DNA of 64,000 nt from positions 74,423,537-74,487,536 of the forward strand of contig JAOWCC010001589.1 of the NCBI GenBank assembly GCA_030867875.1, given 5' to 3'. A program made the position numbers and the translations under genes. This stretch comes from Actinernus sp. WN-2022. Lineage: Eukaryota > Cnidaria > Anthozoa > Actiniaria > Actinernidae. Shown here one piece after another: positions 1-13,138 of this stretch (position 1 is its first letter; the number at the start of each line of letters is the position of its first letter). The notes under the pieces were generated by a model, which was given only the letters and a program-made list of their open reading frames with translations, was not told the origin of the DNA and made no database searches.

Positions 1-3000
1 GTTCATGTTGTGTAGTTTTATCTAACCCGGTCCCATGATAGGACTTTTTATCGTGTTTTCGTCTATCTCGTCCCATTTCACGCAAAGTGCTGTTCATCCT
101 AATCTTGTCCCATGATCGAAGTGACGTTTTATCGTTTTTTCGTCTACTTCATCCCATTTCATAATGAAAAAAATGTAAGGTATATCTTGCCGTTCTTCGT
201 GAACACTGGATCTGGTTTATGGTACAATGTGACAGGTTTCGTGTAATGCTTAACCATTGTTGAATTTGCACCTCAACGAAAAATCTTAAACGTTTAAAAC
301 ATTTTTTTTTAATGAAGAATGATTAGAAAGCTCACTAAGAACTTTCAGCGGGATTTGGCACGAAACCCTGTCTTTTCTAGTTCATGGTACAAAGTGACAG
401 GTTTCCTGTATTATTTCACCACCACTGCTTTTCGGGGTGAAAAATACCTGAAGAGCACAATATTTAGTATGTTATTAAAATCGATGAGAACGGCGTGCTA
501 TGCCGAGTTTAAATAAGAAAACAATTGTGTCTATGGAATTTGAAATGAAGCGACTCATGATACGAAAGATTCTTATAATTGTTTTCAACAATGATTTTCC
601 AGTTAGGATTAACAGTTTTTTTTAAAGTATCACCGGAAAACCTGTCCAACCTCGTGTGTGCCTTATCTCAAAAGTGATCCTCTAAATCACCGCATTAGCG
701 GGTTGGTAGACCTTGGTAGATCAAATCAAGTTTCACGAAAAGTGCTGTGTGTGCCTTGTGTAGTTTTCACTAATCTTGTCCTATGATATGATTTGCTCTC
801 GTATTTTCGACTTATTCATCCCATTTCATAAAAACTAATGTTGTTCATCTTGTGTAGTTCTTACCCAATCTTGTCCCATGATAGGACGTTTTCTCGTATT
901 TTCTTCGAATTCATCCCATTTCGCGCAATGAGTGCTATTCATCTAATAGGACGTTTTCTCGTATTTTCGTTTATTTCTTCCCATTTGATTCACTCAAAGT
1001 GCAGTTCATCTTGTGTAGTTTCATGATAGGACTTTTTATCGTTTTTTCGTCTATCTCGTCCCATTTCACGCAAAGTGCTGTTCATCTTAATCTTATCCCA
1101 TGATCGAACGTTTTCTCGTATTTTCGTCTAATTCATCCCATTTCATAAAAACTAATGTTGTTCATCTTGTGTAGTTTTTACCCAATCTTGTCCCAGGATA
1201 GGACGTTTTCTCGTATCAGTGTTCGAATTCATCCCATTTCCCACAAAGTGCAGTTCATCTTGTGTAGTTTTATCTAACCTTGTCCATGATAGGAATTTTT
1301 ATCGTTTTTTTGTCTAACTCATCCCATTTCACGCAAAGTGCTGTTCATCTAATCGGACGTTTTCTCGTAATTTCGTCTATTTCATTCCATTAATGATTCA
1401 CTCAAAGTGCAGTTCATGTTGTGTAGTTTTATCTAAACCGGTCCCATGATAGGACTTTTTATCGTGTTTTCGTCTATCTCGTCCCATTTCACGCAAAGTG
1501 CTGTTCATCCTAATCTTGTCCCATGATCGAAGTGACGTTTTATCGTTTTTTCGTCTACTTCATCCCATTTCATAATGAAAAAAATGTAAGGTATATCTTG
1601 CCGTTCTTCGTGAACACTGGATCTGGTTTATGGTACAATGTGACAGGTTTCGTGTAATGTTTAACCATTGTTGAATTTGCACCTCAACGAAAAATCTTAA
1701 ACGTTTAAAACATTTTTTTTTAATGAAGAATGATTAGAAAGCTCACTAAGAACTTTCAGCGGGATTTGGCACGAAACCCTGTCTTTTCTAGTTCATGGTA
1801 CAAAGTGACAGGTTTCCTGTATTATTTCACCACCACTGCTTTTCGGGGTGAAAAATACCTGAAGAGCACAATATTTAGTATGTTATTAAAATCGATGAGA
1901 ACGGCGTGCTATGCCGAGTTTAAATAAGAAAACAATTGTGTCTATGGAATTTGAAATGAAGCGACTCATGATACGAAAGATTCTTATAATTGTTTTCAAC
2001 AATGATTTTCCAGTTAGGATTAACAGTTTTTTTTAAAGTATCACCGGAAAACCTGTCCAACCTCGTGTGTGCCTTATCTCAAAAGTGATCCTCTAAATCA
2101 CCGCATTAGCGGGTTGGTAGACCTTGGTAGATCAAATCAAGTTTCACGAAAAGTGCTGTGTGTGCCTTGTGTAGTTTTCACTAATCTTGTCCTATGATAT
2201 GATTTGCTCTCGTATTTTCGTCTAATTCATCCCATTTCATAAAAACTAATGTTGTTCATCTTGTGTAGTTTTTACCCAATCTTCAGTGTCCCAGGATAGG
2301 ACGTTTTCTCGTATTTTCTTCGAATTCATCCCATTTCGCGCAATGTGCTATTCATCTAATCGGACGTTTTCTCATATTTTCGTTTATTTCTTCCCATTTG
2401 ATTCACTCAAAGTGCAGTTCATCTTGTGTAGTTTCATGATAGGACTTTTTATCGTTTTTTCGTCTATCTCGTCCCATTTCACGCAAAGTGCTGTTCATCT
2501 TAATCTTATCCCATGATCGAACGTTTTCTCGTATTTTCGTCTAATTCATCCCATTTCATAAAAACTAATGTTGTTCATCTTGTGTAGTTTTTACCCAATC
2601 TTGTCCCAGGATAGGACGTTTTCTCGTATCAGTGTTCGAATTCATCCCATTTCTCACAAAGTGCAGTTCATCTTGTGTAGATTTATCTAACCTTGTCCAT
2701 GATAGGAATTTTTATCGTTTTTTTGTCTAACTCATCCGCATTTCACGCAAAGTGCTGTTCATCTAATCGGACGTTTTCTCGTAATTTCGTCTATTTCATC
2801 TCATTAATGATTCACTCAAAGTGCAGTTCATCTTGCATTTTCCTCGAATGCATCCCATTCATAAAAAAAACATTGTAAGGTATATCTTGCCGTTCTTCGT
2901 GAACACTGTCTTTCTGGTTTATGGTACAATGTGACAGGTTTCGTGTAATGTTTAACCATTGTTGAATTTGCACCTCAACGAAAAATCTTAAACGTTTCAA

Positions 3001-3300
3001 AATAATATTTTTAATGAAGAATGATTACAAAGCTCACTAAGAACTTTCAGCGGGATTTGGCATGAAACCTTGTCTTTTCTTGTTCATGGTACAAAGTGAC
3101 AGGTTTCCTGTATTATTTCACCACCATGATTGCTTTACGGGGTGAAGAAGAGCCAAATATTTAGAATCGATGAGAACCGTGCTAAGAACTGAGATAAGAG
3201 GAGAACCGTATATAATAAGAATAAAAACGGCTGTGTTTCAGTTTCCAGTTAGGATTAACAATGGTATCACCTTTGGTATCACCGGAAAACCTGTTCAACC
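1..3300. repeat. 1,411-bp tandem duplication built from short subrepeats
   Basis: Bases 1-1411 recur almost unchanged from 1412 to about 2822, and a third, shortened and diverged copy runs to about 3300. A 65-codon ORF at 319-516 is repeated identically at 1730-1927, which fixes the period at 1,411 bp. Inside each unit are many 55-70 bp subrepeats containing the words TTTTCTCGTATTTTCGTCTA and TTCATCCCATTTC. I see no coding function; the short ORFs are by-products of the repeat. The near identity of the first two copies points to a recent duplication or to homogenisation. Confidence 0.9.
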
Positions 3301-3573
3301 ACCCGGCTCAAAGGTACAATGAACCTCTAAACCCGGCCTCTAAATCACTGCTAAATCAGTGGTTGTGTACAATATCACTTCACGAAAAGTGCTGTTTACC
3401 TCGTGTAGTTTCAGTCCTTAAACCTAGCTTGTCCCATGATATAATTTGTTCTCATATTTTCGTCGAATTCATCCCACTTCAGGAAAATGTAGTTTTACCT
3501 AAAAGCATTTGCACTGGAGTGAACTTTTCGTAATCGCACACTCGGCGAACATAAAGTTAATTTCATATCTTAA

Positions 3574-5705
3574 AGTGCCCCTACGATCAAATTTTGACAT
3601 ATCAATATTTTCTCATATTCGTAAAGTAGAGTGGCTATATTATTACCAGTTCAAACCGTTTTTCGATACGACGACAGGAAGTCTTATTTTTTGGACTCCG
3701 AATCTTGAATTTTACGTCCGCCATTACGCGAACCCGTTCCTGTGGGCGAGGAATGCCTGGTCATTTTTTAGCGTACGTGACGTCATACACTTAAGGTTAC
3801 CGGATACCTTCAGGGTGCGTTTCCAGTCTAAATTATGTAGCGCCTCGAGGAAACATCGTAGATAAATCATCCATGTATCATTGTAAAGCTTATAAAATTG
3901 GCTACGAGAATACATAAAAAGTTTTGAGTTCTTTGAAAATCTCGAATTTTCCGCGATCCCGTTTCTCCGGTCTAGTGAGATGGCTTTCAGAAGCTCCGAC
4001 TCCAAAAATATTTTAAAGTTTTAAAATCTGTTTGCTTTGTCGCATTTCAGAGGAATCGTATTACAAAACCGTGTCGGGGAATTTCTAAATTCGATTTAGT
4101 TCAAAAGTTATCATGCTCTTCGTGAAAAGGCAAAACCACAGTCCGAGTAGATATGCGAGAAACGCCGTCAAGAGCTCTCTTTTTAGAATACCCTTTTGCA
4201 GCTGTGATATCAATTAACATTTTGTGAAAATTTCACACAAATCGAATAGATTCCTGTTGAGTGGGAGCTTTTTTAAAACTCTATTTTGGTTGAAAATCGA
4301 AAGCGTAGAAAATAGCATTTCAAAAAATTTAGCCGTCTGTGTGTGAATCTGAATCCCCGCCACTCCAACAAATTATCGAGCTCTTGGCCAATCGATTACT
4401 CATCACAGTTCAACTATCTGTCAAGATTTCCCGCCAATGTTGATTTCCGTTCAATGCTGGTTGTTCTAGTTCTCTTGTGTGACTTGAAAAATGGGAAAGA
4501 CAAAAAGACCTCGAGGGACAAAGCCACGGTGAACACCTAGAGACGCCTTGAATGCCAGCAGAGTTAGTAGAGCAGACAGCGATTTGCAGGCGTCTGAAAC
4601 AGCATGGCAATAAGCGAGATCGTTTCAAGAGATTCAGAGTCACCGTCAGACTTTTAATCGGGTTTCTTGGAAACAAATATTCTCTCGGCTGGCTCCTATC
4701 AATTCTTCTTTTATTATGTTCAGATGTGGACCACCTCGGCACTGCCGGTCTGAAAGTGAAAATACTAACCCTTGGCCTTGTCGGGTTTTGCGAGGACTTC
4801 TTACCACTTTATATTACTTCTATTTATCTATTTGGCTCGTAGTCGTATGCATTTGTTTGGCCTTGTTTTGCTTTCCTTTTTTTCTTTGTTTTCCAAGCTA
4901 AGGGCATCCTCCTTGCTTTTTGGAAGACATAAGGCCAACAACCGATGGAATTATAGAATTGTGTGTGGAAAAACTTTTCTCAATAAACGTAAACAAAATA
5001 TATGAAATGAATTTCAGTTAGTATGCGCTAGCTTTCCCACACCAAACAATGAACAAACTTAGGACTTATAAACTGATCATTATCTTAGTGATTTCTCCGC
5101 TGAATTCTTCCTGTAGCCCGGATCCAGTAACAGCACAACCTGAAAGCCGAACCAGGGAAGATACCCTGGGAAAAAAATACCCCAAAAAGATAAGAAACCT
5201 CTGCTAGCTAGAACTACTTACTAGCAGGCCACTTCCCAAGCGATTTTAGCAACTATTCGTCCAGCTTTCAACTCGGTCGCCAGCGGCTATATTTCCCCCT
5301 AAATCATCTACATCCGGCAATAAATTTAAACAGAAAGACACATTACTAAGTTGTGAAGAATCTGATGCAGATTTTAGGTCGTTATTTACTAAACCACAGC
5401 AAAATTCGCAGTACGAGTTTGTAGCCAACATAAGAAGAAATGTATGGGTTCGAAGCAACTTGAGAACGATGCGTTAAGTGTATGACGTCACATACGCTAA
5501 AAAATGACTAGGCGTTCCTCGCCCACGGGAACGGATTCGCGTAATGGCGGACGTGATTTTGACGGTAAACTCTCTTTAAAATGTGTGGTCTAATTGGCCC
5601 CTTTGCAAACTTTTTTCACTGATTTGGATATTTCTGCCACTGTTTGTTCTTATGGAATACAAAAAAGTGGCAAAAGAAATGGTCAAATTTCGTCGTAGTG
5701 GCACT
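3574..5705. mobile_element. TIR element flanked by TTAA (piggyBac-like target site)
   Basis: The ends read AGTGCCCCTACGA and the complement of TCGTAGTGGCACT, each flanked by TTAA (3570-3573 and 5706-5709). A second inverted stretch of about 95 bp lies further in (3700-3795 against 5475-5570), while the part between is diverged. TTAA duplication is the hallmark of piggyBac elements, but these ends do not start with the usual CCC, so the superfamily is tentative. The 1.7-kb interior has only short ORFs (for example 4552-4842) with no transposase motif that I recognise, so it is probably non-autonomous. Confidence 0.65.
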
Positions 5706-6905
5706 TTAAGTCTTGAAGCTACAAACCCTGGCAGAACTGAGTCGATCGGCTGTGGTCGGCAACTGACCGTCAAATCTAATGTACCGTTAAGTCCATACTG
5801 GCTGACCGAAGCTTTTCTGTTCGCGATGCGATTAGAACTTTAAGCCTAAAGCTGAAATCTGTACACGCGGGAAAGCTTCAGATCAGACATTGCCTTTGAG
5901 TTTAGAACTGAGTCGGCTGTCTTTAATTGTCTTACTAAATAACCGATACTGAATGTCGACTAGAACGCCGTATAATAACACATCCAAAATCCTAAAGCCG
6001 AAGTCTATAGCTTCAGATGCCGAGACACTGTTCAGAACTGAGTCGGCTGTGTCTCACTAAAATAACATAGTACGTACTGAATGTCGTGCTGAATGTCGAT
6101 TAGAACTCCGTATAATACCGGGGTATAATAACACATCCTAAATCCTAAAGCCGAAGTCTGTACACGCGAAAGGAACACTGTTCAGAACTGAGTCGGCTGT
6201 ATCTCAATAACACATCTTAAATATGTCATGGTACACCATGACACAATACATGTCATGGTACACCATGACATATATGATGTTCTGCAAATTCATGGAAACC
6301 ATGAAATTAGACATGTATAGGGTCACTTTCTTATATGCTGACATGGCATGCAGTAGTGAGTGGAGTACGAGTTTTCAATTGGTGTGCATCACGGTTTAAA
6401 AGATTGCCAAGAAAAGCGTAAAAAAAATTATATATGAAATTATGCATTTTGTACCAAAGGCTGAGGTGGAAGAAACCATTTCAAACACTATAATGATCCA
6501 ACATGAATAGGCTGATTTTTGTAGAGAAGTAGCTTTGTGATTGTTGGTTTACTTGTGAATTCCCATTTCAAGCTATAATGATTGATAGTCACTGCTAGTG
6601 GGCAGGATCTTTACTGTTACTATTTTGTAATTCAGAGGCCTTCACCACAAAACCTTACATTTTATTGGATCCCATTTGGATTGCACTGACAAAGAATTCT
6701 ATGTTTTAGGGTTAGGGTTTGTATTGTTTCAGGGTAGGTTATTGTTTGGATAGCCAGTACTATTCCAGGTTCCGAGGAGTTGAAGGCTACCCCCCATATT
6801 ACCCTCATCAAATGTGTCAAGTTATAGGGGGAGGATTTTGGTGTGTGTATATATATATATATAACCGATAGAAGGCATAGGTCACAAGATAGGTGAGCAC
6901 TATAT
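5706..6905. repeat. Degenerate repeats, no gene seen
   Basis: The phrase CAGAACTGAGTCGGCTGT recurs near 5909, 6032 and 6182 with the companion word ACTGAATGTCG, which suggests diverged units of 120-150 bp. At 6225-6270 the near-palindrome TGTCATGGTACACCATGACA occurs twice. The rest is AT-rich with a short TA run near 6850. No supported coding region. Confidence 0.5.
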
Positions 6906-6911
6906 AACACA

Positions 6912-7010
6912 GTCCACGTCTCCGTAGTGCATTGGTTAAGCCATCTACTTTCTATGCTGTGTGTTGAGGGTTTGATTCCCAGTAGGTGCCCATAAGTTTT
7001 TTTTCTTGTT
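6912..7010 (+). repeat. tRNA-derived SINE head
   Basis: The segment has an A-box-like GTGCATTGGTTAAG and a B-box-like GGGTTTGATTCCC about 40 bp apart, followed by a run of eight T that could stop RNA polymerase III. The acceptor and T stems do not pair well enough for a functional tRNA, so a tRNA-derived SINE or tRNA pseudogene is the better reading. Confidence 0.45.
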
Positions 7011-7322
7011 TACTTGTGAGCTCTAATCATCAATTAGCTCTAAAGCATAGGTTTAGGCTTTAACCTGAAAGATATGGGGATGAAACTTGCACAAGTTACT
7101 ATTTTTGGCTTGCTCTTTCCAATTTTGGCATCCATTTTGAGAGCAGCAGTACCATATACTTGATTGAAAATACACAATGTTTTATCTAAATCTGACTTTT
7201 TTCCAGTTCTTTCTAAACTTATCTTCCTAAACTTATCTTCCTTGTATGCTACATTATAAATACTAACATCCCAATTCTATGCTGCAGAGCTGGAGCCCAA
7301 ATTTCCTCCAAAATTATTATTT

Positions 7323-8262
7323 TTAATTCAAAAACTCATGAATAATTAATGAGCATTTTGTCCAATCAGATGAAGCAAATCAGTCACGTGCATGCTCCTT
7401 TATACCTGATAAAATCTCATCATTCTAAAAGGCCCGCGGAGGGATTAGAATTCTGTCCCAGAGGGAAACGGGGTTAATGATTGAGACAATGGAATTTCTA
7501 TTGATGTTTCAGCTTTCTCACTGAATTGCTAATTAGGATGAACGTTTTATATAAAGAATATTAATGAACATGAAATATTATATAAAGTTTCATCCTAATT
7601 AAGAATTCACTGATAAAGACCCAAAGATAGCAAAAAGTACACGGAACATAAGGTACCTAGATAATAAATTTTGCACTAAATTTACTAATATCAGCAGACT
7701 ACCGAGATACACAGATGTTATTTTTAAAATGAAGTTATCCAACTACCATTAATTGTTTACCGAGCCACTGTTTAGTTCCAATTATTAAACCAAACTCAAA
7801 GCCGTAATATTATAAAAACGTGCATTAAACTTACATATTTTGTGCCGGAGTCAAAAATTTAGAGTCTGCCGTCATGTCAGTCACATCGCTTTCCAAGTCT
7901 TGAACTTTATCGAGGTAAACCACGACACCAAATCCTTCAAGTGCAGATTCCTCTTGCATTGCGAAACGGCGCTTCAAACAACATAGTATGGTAATTTCTT
8001 CATGTCATTCCCTTGAGATGTTTGTAATTGCAGGCGGTGATTACTCGAATATTTTGCATGGCGTTGTGAATACAAAGGTTCAATGGTTCATTAAGTAACC
8101 ATTCCCTTGAGATGTGCGTCTTTCTTTCATTGCATTCTTAAAGCGTTTTTGAAGCCGTTTAAAACACTCACAGCACGTGTTTTATCAAGTCTAAAAATTA
8201 TCGGGCTTCGCCCTCGAATTTTTAAACATGATAAAACACTGCTGTTCGTGTTTTAAACAGTA
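7323..8262 (-). repeat. Interspersed repeat R1, copy A (inverted partner at 19,676-20,598)
   Basis: This stretch is the reverse complement of 19,676-20,598 over nearly its whole length. On the minus strand it begins TTTATGTACTGTTTAAAAC, contains a 100-bp hairpin around CGAGGGCGAAGCCCG, and ends TCATGAGTTTTTGAAT. Copy A carries a short open segment at about 7834-7960 on the minus strand that reads from an ATG through LEGFGVVVYLDK to a GTAAGT donor-like site. Copy B lacks a few codons near the start of that segment. I find no target duplication at either copy. The family and any protein are unknown to me. Confidence 0.75.
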
Positions 8263-9229
8263 CATAAAGTGCAATATGAGAAAAATAACTTTGAAAATCA
8301 AATTATTATCCATACCTTCAAGATTAATTAAAAAATAAGTCAATTTTATGGTACAGTTCTCCTTTAACTTGATTACCTGGTAGATGTAATGACAGTCCAC
8401 AGAAATGGGGCCAACAGACACCTCAACTTGCCAAAAAACCCTGGTGACTTCAATGACTGCTATTAGCTCTCCCCAGGCCCCTTTTTAGTGTATGAAAACC
8501 TCTTTTCTTGTCTCTTTCACAAGCTTGGCCAGCAAGAAATCTGTCATGAAACCATGGTAACCAGTCTGTTTTCTCACATGGTTTATTAGTTCCTGTAAAA
8601 ACTAGTGTTGATCTGTGTCCATGGGGAAGATAAAACACTGCCATAATCAACTGAATGACGATTAAGGTATCAGTGGGAAGTGAGTAGCAGCAGACATTTC
8701 AAATGCTTGCCCTTTGTCAGAACAAAAGAGGGAATTGTGGGTGTGGAAATCGTTTATCAAGTGTTGAGTGCAGGATTACCACTGAGGAAGCATGTACTTG
8801 GATGAAGGATCAAAGGAAATTCCCCATCCAATATAGAAATACTAATGTGTAATAATCAAAAATCCTGATCAATGCTGATTTAAAAGCTTTAATTATGTGT
8901 TTTCTCACATAACTGTAAGTATGGGTGACAACAACAGCTCTTTTTCACACAATATACAACACATGACTAATATGAATAGCAGGCAATTCATATGAAATAG
9001 AACAATAGTTATTATATTTTTTATCCTTGTTATTAATATTAACTTCGTACAATCTTACTATTAATAATCCTGTACTTCCATATCATGTTTCATACTATTT
9101 AATTGTTCACATTGTTCATCATATATGACCATACTAAACAATTTATTAGCATTGTTTACATATTTAATAAAATAAGTATGAATTCAGGTGCTGCTTGCAA
9201 TAGGTTATATTACAGTTGCATCTGTGAAT
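8263..9229. other. No gene seen
   Basis: Short ORFs only (8191-8421 and 8450-8650 on the minus strand) with no recognisable domain. AT-rich intergenic sequence. Confidence 0.4.
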
Positions 9230-9362
9230 AGCAGTATTGACCCAAATGCCTCACATGAATGATGGTTTCAATGGTGCTTCACAAGAGACCTGTGATAATC
9301 ATGGTCCTAAATGTGCTTCATTATTACATGTATCGAAGTGAGGCAATCGGGTCAATACTGCT
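9230..9362. mobile_element. Small MITE with imperfect TIRs
   Basis: AGCAGTATTGACCCAAATGC on the left is matched in inverse by GCAATCGGGTCAATACTGCT on the right, about 95 bp apart. A related single arm lies near 22,031-22,066. No internal ORF. Confidence 0.5.
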
Positions 9363-10364
9363 GAAACTGCTATTTGTTGACGCAACTAATAATAATATTA
9401 TTAGCTATTGCTAATACACAAGCACATTACTAGTATGTAAAAATGTGGTTGCCTGTATATATGCTAGTTCTCACCTGTTGGGTATGTGTTCTCTTTTGGT
9501 ATGGCTTACATTTGTATTTAATAAAGGGGTGGTTAAAAAATGTCAGAAGTTGCTTTGAAGAGTATCAGACCACCAAGTTCCTGGTCTGTACCCACACTGT
9601 CAAACTTAGAATGTGAACTTCCAACTAGTATGAACTAAATACTGGAAGAGTGCTAGCTATACTTGCCTATGCATAGTGTAGGTGCACAAGTGTAACTGCA
9701 TGTAATAACTAAATAAAATTAAATATATATCTAATTTAGATATTAATTATGGTGCTGGTGAATCTCTATAAATAAGAGCAGGTGGGTTTCAGAAAGAGCT
9801 AGTAATAATATTATTGAATCCGAGTTTAATACCCTGCTAGACAGAGATTCCTTGGGTATAAATTCGAGTGTTAGCCCTTTGTTGATTTTAATTGTTCTCT
9901 GCATAATCGTCAGGCATGGCAAACACAAGAACTAATGGCGAGCTGAACGTCTCTGATGAGTTCTTTAGTCAAGGAATACAGTTTACCTTGGCATTCTCTT
10001 GCTTGACGATGATCCACTGTTCGTTTATGTCTTTCCCATTCACAGCATTCGCAAGACTCGCGCTTTTCTAATACGTACTAGCAAAGCAGCAAGACTCCAT
10101 AACTCGTAAGCACAACTTCGCTCATGATTTTCAACACGGGTGCAAGCACGAAAGCATGGGGTGCAAAAGACAGGAGATAGAATGAACAATAAACTCCATA
10201 TGTTGAATGTTTGAGGCTTAACTTTTACTTCTCCACCTTAACTTTTTCAAAATACCAGGCCGGAAACATTTGTTGTTGACAAAACTAAATGGTTTCAACA
10301 GGAAAGTGTGCAGGACAGGAAGTTGGAGGCCGCGCGTGCGCAATGCGTTTTGCCGCGGTGTCGC
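9363..10364. other. No gene seen
   Basis: AT-rich sequence. The minus-strand ORF at 9743-9928 has no recognisable domain or codon signature. Confidence 0.4.
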
Positions 10365-10545
10365 TCTCATGTACATAGAGGGCTCTCAGCACCAGTCTCT
10401 ACGGACCGCATCGTGAATTGAGCAACGGAGCATGCTGAACAAAATGGCGGTTGAATGGTCGGTTGAATGGTCGGTTGAATGGTCGGTTGCAAATGCTTGC
10501 CATGGATCACCTAATGCCTTTGAAATCGCGAACCGAGTCCAAAGG
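10365..10545 (+). promoter_or_regulatory. Second copy of the promoter and start region of the KDZ-like gene
   Basis: About 90 bp from 10,365 are almost identical to the reverse complement of 51,525-51,610, which is the 5' leader and start codon of the KDZ-like gene. The copies differ by a 2-bp gap in the leader and by one missing base just after the ATG, which changes the frame. After AAAATGGCGG at about 10,455 they diverge: here a 12-bp unit GGTTGAATGGTC is repeated three times. The reading frame from the ATG at 10,436 stays open to a GTAACT donor-like site at about 10,546. It could be the first exon of a relative or an orphan duplicated promoter. Confidence 0.6.
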
Positions 10546-10986
10546 TAACTCACTAACTTACTTAATTTCCCTCTTTGTGAAAATCTCAGTAATTTAAGCT
10601 TATATAATGGAGGAAAAGAAGAACGAATACATCATAATAGTCTGTAAAATTTCCCCAAATATTTACATCATACATGTCGTCTACGCGCTGACCGATAGAG
10701 AATTTCGCCAATTTACACGTCGTCTACATCGTCTACATCCACAAAGCGGATCCGATAGACTGCTTTCATGGCTGTTTTATGTCGCTGTGAAAAGTTGCAT
10801 TGAAGGTACGTTTTTTTCTACTTTAAGTTTATGTTTGACCCCCTCCAGTGGTTCATTAATAATGCATTTTCGACCAAGTGGAGCTGGAGAGAGGGTAAGA
10901 GAAAAGAACCTCTGCTAGCAGGGTTTAAGTGGAGGGGGTATTCTACAACTAAGCCAATTAATTTAGCTTCAGTAAATCTCAGTATC

Positions 10987-11155
10987 GACCCATTCGAAAA
11001 ATGGCATCCAATTTAAAAATCTATTGTCCTGGCAGTCAAACTCCTGGTAACATGAACACGAGGCTAGTCAGTCCACACAAAAGCTTTTGAACATGTAAGT
11101 GAGGCTAGTCAGTCCTAAACAATAGTTAAATTGGATGCCATTTTTCGAATGGGTC
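10987..11155. mobile_element. 169-bp MITE with perfect 29-bp TIRs
   Basis: Bases 10,987-11,015 are the exact reverse complement of 11,127-11,155 and begin GACCCATTCG. The interior of about 110 bp holds two copies of GAGGCTAGTCAGTCC. There is no ORF. The flanking bases on both sides include TAT, but the junction is not clear enough to call a target duplication. Confidence 0.75.
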
Positions 11156-13135
11156 TATAAAAGAACAACACTAGTTTTTACAGGAACTAGTTGCCTATCG
11201 TGTCTATAAAAGAAGCTTTCTTAATAAGTTAATTAGCTAGCCCATATCAAATTTATTACTAAATACGCCATTCCATTATCATTATCCTTCAGCTAGAGTT
11301 CAGTTAACCTGTAAAAATAAAGGTGAGCTGTCAGTGAATCTCCTATACCTTGTGGGTCACCCGAGTGCCTTCAAGGGAGCTAGGAAGGTTCCCCTCTGAG
11401 CCAAGTTTGCTGTTTGTCATGTAGATGGTTGAAACGGTTGAAACGTATGAAAAGTTAGCTCAACCAGAGTTCCTGAGCCAACTTTGTTCATATAAAAAGG
11501 GCCTTAGAATCAGCAGGCCAGGTGATTACATGAGCTACCTATGTATAGTACAAAAAATAGAGATGCATGTGATCCACTTGCTAGAGCTCATACTTTGCAC
11601 CAATGTTTTGTTTAGTTTATTTATAAATGGCTGCATAAATAAAATTTTAGCTATTAGTCGAACTAAAATGCTTTCAAAATTTGTTACCCAAAGCGTATAC
11701 ATGTGTACTTCATTTATGAAACTATATAATTTCAACAATAATTATTGTTGTTTATTAGTTTCATTAAAGAAGTACACAATATATGCTTTGGGTAATGAAT
11801 TTCATAATTTCTACCAGATTAAAAGCCCTATTGAGCCCATGAATTTCCCCCATGATTTGAACAGTACTAGGCAGGAAGCCAGTTTGTTTAGATATGCCTT
11901 ACTGGCTTTAGATTCAAAAATTCGGTTTACGTATACAAGTGTGACTTTTCACAATCTACAAGCAAATACTCTTGGTAACATTTTCATGTCTCGATCCGGC
12001 ATTGTTTAGCTGTAGTTGAAGATCCCTACCTACTTTCCTTGCAAATGATATAATTTTGAGTGCAAATGTTGTACTCGCACACAGTGAAGAAACAGTTGAA
12101 CTCAACAGATTGGAGTTTGATCCTGTGGTTGTAGTTTTGGTAGCAGTACTTTCTTGACCTACTGGAGAAGAAAAAAAGGTTAATGGCATTGCTTTCTCTG
12201 CTAATAAAAATGCAAATTTGAGTCATTGGTGCAACAAAGCCTCCCTGAAACTTGTGTAGTATTCCTTTAGAACCGCAAGTGTTTTCTTGTAGACCTACAG
12301 AAAGCAAAATGTGGACGTCTGCTGAAGAATTATTTGTGGAGTCACTTTGTCTTGCTCTGTTGTCTTTCTTGATGTGAAGACATTTGACAAAAGTTTCTTT
12401 TTAAAACGGATATACATACAATGTATACAAAAAGTAAGATAAAATAAAGTCAGTTAAACAAAAAAATATACATGTATATTTGGAAATAATTACACAATGG
12501 CCTAAAATAGAGATTGATAAATTTGAAAGATTATTTTGTTTCACACAACAACAAAGCTAATCTTTCCGATTTTGGTGGACCACAAAAATGATGTGCGCAC
12601 AAAGCACCATGGGCTTGGACATACATTGTAGGGTCTTTAAGGATCATTAAATTAATTGTCAGTGCTCTGCAACACTGCTCTTTTTGAGCTGCTATCGTCG
12701 AACCTAGTACCTTTTGTTAGAGAACTTAACATTTAACACCAATTATGTTTCACTTTGCCATTTCCATTCGGAACATTAGGGCGGTCAAATAACAAGTAGA
12801 TTTATTAAAGCCAGTTAACACCCCAGTCCAGCCCGAGGCAAACTCACTCACTATTGTAAATCGATTTAATGGTCCTATGAACTTAAATCCAAACCCTTAC
12901 CCTACATAAAAATAACCGTAACCGTCAAAAATGGATGCTCATTAATTTAGGGTTCTTTAGGGCTAAACACTAAACAACACTGAAATATAATGTTTCTAAA
13001 TGTTTCTGTGAATTGATCCAAACCTTTACCCTATGTTTTAAACAATCCTAACCGGTCAGTGAACATAATCTCACAGATAAACAATGGGTTTTAGAGCTAT
13101 TGGTGACTGGAGTTCACAGGTAAACATGTGAGTTA
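11156..13135. other. No confirmed gene; possible minus-strand exon at about 12,010-12,165
   Basis: Most of this stretch is AT-rich without a supported gene. On the minus strand, TTCTTCTCCAG near 12,160 could be a splice acceptor opening a Thr/Ser-rich reading frame (QESTATKTTTTGSNS) that continues to a stop at 11,956. I recognise no domain in it. The 194-codon plus-strand ORF at 11,425-12,009 runs antisense to part of it and has no protein-like features. Confidence 0.25.
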
Positions 13136-13138
13136 ATT

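Noticed and set aside
319..516. 65-codon ORF repeated at 1730-1927
   Set aside because: Its identity is due to the tandem duplication and it resembles no protein.
10607..10918. 103-codon plus-strand ORF after the duplicated leader
   Set aside because: No domain and no phase-compatible acceptor that I could support.
11425..12009. 194-codon plus-strand ORF
   Set aside because: No domain, no splice context, low-complexity composition, antisense to another possible exon.
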